Source of the DNA: Scilla litardierei
Taxonomy: Eukaryota > Streptophyta > Magnoliopsida > Asparagales > Asparagaceae
DNA: 64,000 nt
Assembly (NCBI GenBank): GCA_030789695.1
Contig: CM061135.1
Span: 112,042,301 to 112,106,300 of the forward strand
Direction of reading: 5' to 3'
Below the pieces are notes generated by a model. It ran no database searches, was not told the DNA's origin, and worked only from the letters and a program-made list of their open reading frames with translations. This document shows positions 63,101 to 64,000 of this stretch, piece by piece. A program made the position numbers and the translations under genes. The first letter of the stretch is position 1. Each line of letters opens with the position of its first letter.

Positions 63101-64000
63101 AGTCACGTCCTAGGATTGGTTCATTTTAGTTAGTATCATCTTTACAGTAGTTGTGCTCTGTGCTTATTTTAACCATCATAACATGTCTCTCTTCTGTACC
63201 CTTTCTAGCTGCCGTCACATTGCCTTTTTTACCTCCTTACTCTTCCGTTGTGTGGGTTTGTTGATTACCAGGTCAGATTACTTCTTTGTTCAGTACTATC
63301 ATATCTGTGGCTGTCTTGTTTCCCTTTTGTGCACACCTACTTTTCTTGTCTCTTGTTTAGATATTGTCTACTCTATTGAGCGTGATGCGACTTCTGCTGC
63401 CACTAGGTACGACGTACATGATCATGCAGAGGTGTTTGAGCACGAGGAGTTGGAGCTTTCGGTACATGATCTTGAGAGGAGTCAGAACTTCCAGCGCAGG
63501 ATGGTTTGAGCCTTGACGTTGCGGCATGTATATGTTCCATTTACGTTTCAGCAGTAGTGTAGCCTTTTCTTATCTATTTCCTGTTCAGGATTGCGTTACC
63601 TGTTCTGCTGTCCTTACCTGTTTGTTTACTGTGTTTTCCTTATTTAGAACTGTGTTACTTGTCATGTCTAGAGTGTCCTCCTTACTTTCTGCACTGCTCT
63701 ACATTGACTTCACTGGCACCTGCGGGACCCGCACACTCTTGTTTCACTCGTAGCGGCACCTGCCGGGAGGCGGGGCATTACAGAAGGAGTGCATAGTGTA
63801 TTCCACACATCTCAGCTACGTAAATATGTGGAAGTTCCAGCGCATATTGTACACCATTTAGAGATATCAGTGTGTCAAGGCTTGACATACGAGCAACAAC
63901 CAGTGGAAATTATTGATCGACAACAGAAGAATTTGAAGAACAAGACAGTCAACTTGGTGAAGGTGTTGTGGCATCGAATGTGCCAGTCGAGTCTACTTAG
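11979..64000 (+). CDS. PWD: Phosphoglucan, water dikinase (PWD/GWD3), 5' part, nine exons visible, gene continues past the window
   Basis: PWD phosphorylates starch glucans that have already been phosphorylated by GWD, transferring the beta-phosphate of ATP, and is needed for normal leaf starch breakdown in the chloroplast. The coding sequence joins 11979-12157, 12257-12854, 20158-20241, 20365-20496, 27544-27669, 27747-27925, 28186-28270, 48888-49055 and 49148-49200, about 534 codons with no stop or frameshift. Residues 1 to about 60 form a Ser/Pro/Arg-rich transit peptide. Residues about 72-167 are a CBM20 starch-binding module ([41 protein letters not shown]). Later blocks such as [62 protein letters not shown] and [11 protein letters not shown] are hallmarks of the PWD family. 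The phosphohistidine and ATP-binding domains must lie beyond 64000. An in-frame upstream ATG at 11895 exists, but 11979 gives the typical transit peptide start MASS. Confidence 0.93.
12257..12854 (+). CDS. PWD: PWD exon 2 (CBM20 domain)
   Basis: Completes the split Arg codon and encodes the CBM20 module, including the GSWK-type starch-binding tryptophan region and the EYKF and VWENGGNR strands. An acidic Asp/Glu/Val-rich linker follows, then [18 protein letters not shown] and NWWRK. It ends with AAG|GTATGT in phase 0. The 598-bp exon opens into the 7.3-kb intron 2. Confidence 0.92.
12855..13377. other. Start of PWD intron 2
   Basis: Ordinary AT-rich intron sequence with no gene. It contains one tandem duplication (listed separately) and ends at the target duplication of a solo LTR. 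Confidence 0.6.
13120..13231. repeat. 56-bp tandem duplication
   Basis: Two adjacent copies (13120-13175 and 13176-13231) starting GGAAACTGATAG and ending CTTAGTAGATA, with three substitutions between them. A local intronic duplication of no evident function. Confidence 0.9.
13378..15308 (-). mobile_element. Solo LTR A of the Del/Tekay-like family
   Basis: 1931 bp flanked by exact 5-bp duplications AGAAA (13373-13377 and 15309-15313). The plus-strand left end is CGTAACGCCCTG, the TG having mutated to CG, and the right end is CGCTACA. By comparison with the other family members the LTR reads on the minus strand: a TATTTATA box near 15025, GGGTTTTC tracts and a terminal TAACG-type end at 13378. 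No internal region is present, so it is the product of LTR-LTR recombination. It includes a 33-bp tandem duplication (about 14150-14215). Confidence 0.82.
13609..13682 (-). CDS. Short conserved reading frame inside solo LTR A
   Basis: On the minus strand, directly after an acceptor-like CTCAACAG, a frame reads [20 protein letters not shown] and ends SADF-stop. LTR E (56777-56851) has the same pattern in the corresponding place: an acceptor-like TCAACAG, then YEEAP-F---E-PVE-AD and a stop. The shared frame in LTRs that are otherwise hard to align suggests a past coding or splicing constraint. Translation is unproven. Confidence 0.3.
15309..16169. repeat. Intron 2 segment with a 57-bp tandem duplication
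   Basis: Purine-rich sequence between solo LTR A and the TR-GAG element. The units 15443-15499 and 15500-15556 are nearly identical (GCAAAGGTGGAGA...ATTACAGAAAAA). A 161-codon open frame covers 15347-15832, but its Lys/Glu-rich half is produced by the duplication and the rest resembles no protein I know. I do not call it a gene. Confidence 0.6.
16170..16486 (+). repeat. 5' LTR of the TR-GAG element
   Basis: 317 bp, starting TGTTAGATCTGG and ending GGTTCCTATCA, matching 17946-18264 over its whole length. The second half (from about 16300) is strongly conserved between the two copies. Confidence 0.9.
16505..17939 (+). pseudogene. gag of the TR-GAG element, frameshifted
   Basis: Starts with a Lys/Glu-rich coiled-coil segment ([19 protein letters not shown]) after the PBS. 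It changes frame near 16650 to a segment starting [20 protein letters not shown] repetitive GC-rich stretch (16980-17150) interrupts it. The typical gypsy Gag core follows, broken by a frame change near 17590: KRPLFHG, then [36 protein letters not shown] and WLQWREQ. The DPYGW-RAERFF block matches the Gag of the Reina-like element in intron 7. No zinc knuckle, protease or polymerase follows before the 3' LTR. Confidence 0.8.
17946..18264 (+). repeat. 3' LTR of the TR-GAG element
   Basis: 319 bp, TGTTAGATTTGG...GGTTCCTATCA, followed directly by the GTTTG duplication. Confidence 0.9.
18270..20157. other. Remainder of PWD intron 2
   Basis: AT-rich intron sequence ending in a polypyrimidine tract and TTTGCAG at 20157. 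No gene or complete element is recognisable. A 23-bp phrase (GGATTTCTGGTAGATGGTTCC) occurs twice, near 19510 and 19586. Confidence 0.55.
20158..20241 (+). CDS. PWD: PWD exon 3
   Basis: 84 bp, 28 codons in phase 0, encoding [11 protein letters not shown]...[10 protein letters not shown]. It is bounded by TTTGCAG and AAG|GTTTTC. Intron 3 after it is 123 bp. Confidence 0.9.
20365..20496 (+). CDS. PWD: PWD exon 4
   Basis: 132 bp, 44 codons: [20 protein letters not shown] followed by [13 protein letters not shown], one of the best conserved PWD blocks. Bounded by CGGCAG and CTG|GTAGTT. It opens into the 7.0-kb intron 4. Confidence 0.93.
20497..22436. other. PWD intron 4, first segment
   Basis: AT-rich non-coding sequence. 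I see no gene or bounded repeat up to the target duplication of the MULE at 22437. Confidence 0.5.
22446..23403. mobile_element. Non-autonomous Mutator-like element (MULE) with long terminal inverted repeats
   Basis: 958 bp flanked by an exact 9-bp duplication ATATAACAT (22437-22445 and 23404-23412), the size typical of Mutator. The two ends, GGACATTTTTTGCAAAGAG and its inverted partner ending CTCTTTGTAAAAATTGTCC, continue as inverted repeats of roughly 200 bp. The AT-rich outer part carries TTAATTAG-type motifs, and the GC-rich inner part carries several copies of GCCGCACTTTGAAAGTGCGGC-like palindromes. The about 520-bp interior has no transposase. It may be filler or a captured fragment. 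Confidence 0.88.
23413..24830. other. PWD intron 4, middle segment
   Basis: AT-rich. A degenerate tRNA-Lys-like stretch directly follows the MULE duplication (rejected as a gene). No other structure that I can support. Confidence 0.45.
24840..26596 (-). mobile_element. Small copia-like LTR element or TRIM, partly degraded
   Basis: The right LTR (26107-26596, about 490 bp, minus-strand ends TGATAGAGATCC...CCTGCGTCA) is followed on the minus strand by a PBS TTGGTATCAGGG. A diverged, truncated LTR copy lies at about 24840-25198. The roughly 0.9-kb interior codes for nothing and consists of repeats of the LTR-PBS junction. The LTR at 47918-48429 belongs to the same group. The left boundary and TSD were not found. 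Confidence 0.55.
25330..26106. repeat. Repeated LTR/PBS junction units
   Basis: A block of about 350 bp (GATATCTCTTTATTTTTTCG through GATTTGGA) occurs at about 25331-25680 and again at about 25812-26160. A shorter copy of its last 120 bp sits between them (about 25685-25806). Each ends with the same GATACCAAATTTGACGCAGG junction, that is, the PBS plus the LTR end on the minus strand. So the junction is present three times. Confidence 0.75.
26597..27543. other. PWD intron 4, last segment
   Basis: AT-rich intron sequence with no gene, ending in TATCTACTTACAG at 27543. Confidence 0.6.
27544..27669 (+). CDS. PWD: PWD exon 5
   Basis: 126 bp, 42 codons: [20 protein letters not shown] then [20 protein letters not shown] and LK. 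Clean phase-0 borders (TTACAG and AAG|GTCATT). Intron 5 is only 77 bp. Confidence 0.93.
27747..27925 (+). CDS. PWD: PWD exon 6
   Basis: 179 bp encoding [40 protein letters not shown] and [19 protein letters not shown]. It ends AG|GTATGT with the next Ser codon split after two bases. Intron 6 is 260 bp. Confidence 0.93.
28186..28270 (+). CDS. PWD: PWD exon 7
   Basis: 85 bp: completes the split Ser, then [20 protein letters not shown] and AMFLEGKK. Donor AAG|GTAAAC in phase 0. It opens into the 20.6-kb intron 7. Confidence 0.92.
29144..29515 (-). repeat. 3' LTR of the Reina-like element
   Basis: 372 bp, plus-strand ends TGACGAGAAAGCTAGGG...GATCTCATCA, aligned end to end with 36476-36852. Confidence 0.9.
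29590..33130 (-). pseudogene. pol of the Reina-like element (protease to chromodomain)
   Basis: Read leftwards on the minus strand. A Gag zinc knuckle [16 protein letters not shown] is at about 33050. The protease motif [13 protein letters not shown] is at about 32830. The RT (32278-31640) has [10 protein letters not shown] and a polymerase box FFDDILVYS, with [12 protein letters not shown] where TNAPATFQ is usual. RNase H (31350-30890) has [15 protein letters not shown]. The integrase (30779-30288) has CDICQRHK and the first core acidic residue in [12 protein letters not shown]. The end (29829-29593) has PVFYVSQL and a chromodomain [14 protein letters not shown]. Several stops and frame changes occur, and a short unrelated insert lies near 32690-32790 between protease and RT. 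Confidence 0.8.
33878..35622. mobile_element. Solo LTR nested in the Reina-like gag
   Basis: 1745 bp, plus-strand ends TGATGCACCCGG...GGACATATCA, with exact 5-bp duplications GCCAT (33873-33877 and 35623-35627). The gag reading resumes on both sides. It is unrelated by eye to the TGTAAC family. It holds a cluster of ACTCGGTCGAGT-like palindromes (35070-35310). Its orientation and lineage are not certain. Confidence 0.88.
35070..35310. repeat. Cluster of ACTCGGTCGAGT-type palindromes
   Basis: About eight copies of a palindromic unit, CTACTCGRYCGAGTAG and close variants (CTCGATCGAG, CTCGGCCGAG, CTCGGCCCGAG), at irregular spacing within 240 bp of the solo LTR. The units are near-perfect inverted repeats centred on CG, varying mainly in the two central bases. 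Confidence 0.85.
36476..36852 (-). repeat. 5' LTR of the Reina-like element
   Basis: 377 bp, plus-strand TGATGAGAAAGCTAGGG...GATCTCATCA, with an extra GAGA unit relative to the other LTR. Confidence 0.9.
38632..40746 (-). mobile_element. Solo LTR B of the Del/Tekay-like family
   Basis: 2115 bp, plus-strand ends TGTAACGACCAGG...GGGTCATTACA, with exact 5-bp duplications CTAGG (38627-38631 and 40747-40751). It is inserted in the 3' LTR of the older gypsy element. A TATTTATA box (minus strand, about 40120) and the terminal TAACG-type end show that it reads leftwards. Its first 130 bp align well with solo LTR C (AGAATAGGACTAAG and flanks). No coding region. Confidence 0.9.
40752..43619. other. 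AT-rich part of PWD intron 7
   Basis: Probably begins with the rest of the old gypsy 3' LTR, then decayed repeat sequence. No gene. It contains a tRNA-like relic (42123-42194), GGGTCGGGT-type interspersed sequence near 42370-42580 and CTTCTTGGACA repeated in tandem near 43227. Confidence 0.45.
42123..42194 (+). other. tRNA-Ile(UAU)-like relic or SINE head
   Basis: GCAAGTT at the start can pair with GATTTGC at the end (seven pairs, two wobble). A-box-like TGTGGTTAGAGCA, a CTTATAAG anticodon loop (UAU) and B-box-like GGTTCAATTCCCC are in tRNA order. The D, anticodon and T stems do not pair properly, so it is not a working tRNA. It may be the head of a SINE. Confidence 0.35.
43620..43760. repeat. 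GT/GA-rich minisatellite next to solo LTR C
   Basis: Degenerate repeats of GTAATGAGGGTGGTTAGGAG and relatives. The clearest pair starts at 43696 and 43735 (39-bp period), with earlier diverged units from about 43635. Confidence 0.7.
43782..45917 (-). mobile_element. Solo LTR C of the Del/Tekay-like family
   Basis: 2136 bp, plus-strand ends TGTAACGCCCCG...GGGTTATTACA, with exact 5-bp duplications AAATT (43777-43781 and 45918-45922). The sequence is close to solo LTR B at both ends. A TATTTATA box is near 45325 (minus strand). No coding region. Confidence 0.9.
45923..46470. other. Intron 7 segment without a gene
   Basis: Mixed-composition sequence between solo LTR C and the copia gag relic. 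It contains a CACCACC-rich stretch near 46080-46180. Nothing else that I can support. Confidence 0.4.
46480..47360 (+). pseudogene. Ty1/copia gag relic
   Basis: Discontinuous plus-strand frames match copia Gag (UBN2-type) in order: [61 protein letters not shown] and [17 protein letters not shown]. Stops and frame changes interrupt nearly every block. No LTR or pol partner was found in the same orientation. Confidence 0.6.
47918..48429 (-). repeat. Copia-like LTR, same group as 26107-26596
   Basis: About 512 bp, plus-strand TGATTTGGAGCGG...TTCCCATCA. Directly left, on the minus strand, lies a PBS-like TTGGTATTATGACC. Internal phrases such as GGAGATCT(G/A)AC(G/A)ATC and the run of ACT(C/T)AAA-type motifs are shared with the LTR at 26107-26596. 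The gag relic to its left reads the other way, so the two may not belong together. Confidence 0.5.
48888..49055 (+). CDS. PWD: PWD exon 8
   Basis: 168 bp, 56 codons in phase 0: [40 protein letters not shown] and [16 protein letters not shown]. The acceptor is TTTCCATGCAG. The donor AAG|GTTCTG is weak beyond the GT but is at the conserved position. Intron 8 is 92 bp. Confidence 0.92.
49148..49200 (+). CDS. PWD: PWD exon 9
   Basis: 53 bp encoding [17 protein letters not shown] plus two bases of the next codon (AG|GTGACA). The family continues with a segment beginning RFLNALE, which is not found in the rest of the window. Intron 9 is therefore longer than 14.8 kb, or the gene is disrupted further on. 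Confidence 0.92.
49201..49960. other. Start of PWD intron 9
   Basis: AT-rich intron sequence. The last part (about 49810-49995) is probably the 3' LTR of the copia relic, which starts on the minus strand as TGTTACAATG at 49996 after an AATGGGAAG purine tract. No gene. Confidence 0.45.
50538..51469. mobile_element. Non-autonomous hAT element
   Basis: 932 bp. The ends CATGGTTTGAGGTATCG and, inverted, CAAGGTTTTAGGTCTCG form a terminal inverted repeat with a few mismatches. Flanking 8-bp duplications are GTTGAGAT (50530-50537) and GTTAAGAT (51470-51477), one mismatch, as expected for hAT. The left subterminal zone is rich in ATCGGCCGAT and GGTACCG palindromes. The right interior has four degenerate repeats of CTTGTAAATAAGTG plus GTGTGCA...GGTGG (51020-51235). 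It has no transposase. Confidence 0.82.
51836..54233 (+). mobile_element. Solo LTR D of the Del/Tekay-like family
   Basis: 2398 bp, ends TGTAATGGCCCGC...CTGGGAGGTTACA, with exact 5-bp duplications AAATA (51831-51835 and 54234-54238). It is inserted in the copia relic. It reads on the plus strand: a CTCTATATAT box near 52112 and a TAACGGCACC terminal segment. From about 53949 it carries a frameshifted version of the short frame found in LTRs A and E (YEETAQYEE, then EFPVGNTEF). It also has two open, hydrophobic Trp/Leu/Gly-rich frames around 52600-53080 that look like low-complexity LTR sequence rather than a gene. Confidence 0.9.
54441..55149. other. Unassigned repeat-like segment in intron 9
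   Basis: Lies between the copia RT fragment and LTR E. On the minus strand it has a TATATAAGC box near 54670 followed by an AC-rich leader, suggesting an LTR remnant. No duplication, partner LTR or coding frame could be found. Confidence 0.35.
55150..57094 (+). repeat. LTR E: 5' LTR of a Del/Tekay-like element
   Basis: 1945 bp, ends TGTAATAACTC...CATGGGGCATTACA. It is followed by AGTGGTGGACTATG, a degenerated form of the AGTGGTATCAGAGC junction of initiator-Met-primed elements, and then by gag. Its 3' LTR must be beyond 64000. Near its 3' end it holds the short frame at 56777-56851. Confidence 0.8.
56777..56851 (+). CDS. Short conserved reading frame inside LTR E
   Basis: After an acceptor-like TATCAACAG, the frame reads [20 protein letters not shown] and ends RADI-stop. 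It matches the frame in solo LTR A (YEEAP-F---E-PVE-AD) and, more weakly, D and F. It lies about 240 bp from the LTR 3' end and is followed by T-rich sequence and AATAAATAAA near 56972, a plausible polyadenylation region. Whether it is translated is unknown. Confidence 0.3.
   Translation, partial: GDESAYEEAPVFDEFEFPVERADI
57260..64000 (+). pseudogene. gag-pol of the Del/Tekay-like chromovirus E, decayed and interrupted
   Basis: Gag starts at about 57267 (MAGDQGN), then an Asn-rich stretch and [17 protein letters not shown], with many frame changes. Two zinc-knuckle-like motifs follow: [14 protein letters not shown] and [14 protein letters not shown] (about 58175-58285). Protease: [13 protein letters not shown] (about 58580). 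[22 protein letters not shown], then [14 protein letters not shown] and [16 protein letters not shown]. RNase [32 protein letters not shown]. The integrase (60700-61520) ends [20 protein letters not shown]. Solo LTR F splits it at 61530, and from 63788 it resumes as [20 protein letters not shown] and [20 protein letters not shown], a Tekay-type tail leading to the chromodomain. Many stops; it cannot encode active proteins. Confidence 0.82.
61531..63782 (+). mobile_element. Solo LTR F of the Del/Tekay-like family, nested in the integrase of element E
   Basis: 2252 bp, ends TGTAACAACCCG...GGCGGGGCATTACA, with exact 5-bp duplications GAAGG (61526-61530 and 63783-63787). The pol text continues across it. 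The 3' third (62780-63130) resembles solo LTR D (the CCCGGGGTCG or CTGGGGTCG stretch and ACTCTCC-TNATAAGTCAC). The first kilobase is TTGCT-rich and generates long hydrophobic open frames with no protein character. Confidence 0.92.

Noticed and set aside
49201..64000. Further PWD exons
   Set aside because: I looked for the expected continuation after exon 9 (RFLNALE...) and later dikinase motifs on the plus strand and found none. All coding matches here are copia or gypsy.

Overview
This is nuclear DNA from a seed plant, most likely an angiosperm. It holds the 5' half of one host gene and a dense, nested set of transposable elements. The host gene is on the + strand. It encodes phosphoglucan, water dikinase (PWD, also called GWD3), a chloroplast starch-metabolism enzyme with an N-terminal CBM20 starch-binding module. 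Nine exons can be placed between 11979 and 49200 with intact frames and GT...AG borders. They give about 534 of the roughly 1200 residues usual for the family, and the catalytic C-terminal exons lie beyond position 64000. The species cannot be named from this window. TE-swollen introns of this size are known from several plant lineages with large introns.

Layout. 1-3711: right part of a decayed PIF/Harbinger DNA transposon with its transposase on the minus strand. 3762-11388: a fairly young non-autonomous Tat-lineage LTR element on the minus strand. It has gag, a 95-bp tandem array and a three-exon antisense ORF, but no pol. It sits about 0.6 kb upstream of the PWD start codon. 11389-11978: PWD upstream region with a MITE-like insertion, a direct repeat, a TGGGCC box and a G-box. 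11979-12854: PWD exons 1-2. 12855-20157 (intron 2): a solo LTR and a TR-GAG element. 20158-20496: exons 3-4. 20497-27543 (intron 4): a MULE and a small copia-like element. 27544-28270: exons 5-7. 28271-48887 (intron 7, 20.6 kb): an old Del/Tekay-like gypsy element broken by a Reina-like element, which is itself broken by a solo LTR, followed by two more solo LTRs and copia debris. 48888-49200: exons 8-9. 49201-64000 (start of intron 9): a minus-strand copia relic split by a hAT element and a solo LTR, then a Del/Tekay-like element whose pol is split by another solo LTR.

The main pattern is bimodal intron size. Five introns are 77-260 bp, and four are 7.0, 7.3, 20.6 and more than 14.8 kb and filled with TEs. 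Six LTRs of one loose family (about 1.9-2.4 kb, ends TGTAAY...ATTACA-like) occur in the introns, five of them as solo LTRs with exact 5-bp target duplications. Nearly all TE coding regions carry stops or frameshifts, whereas the PWD exons do not, so PWD looks like a functional gene under selection.
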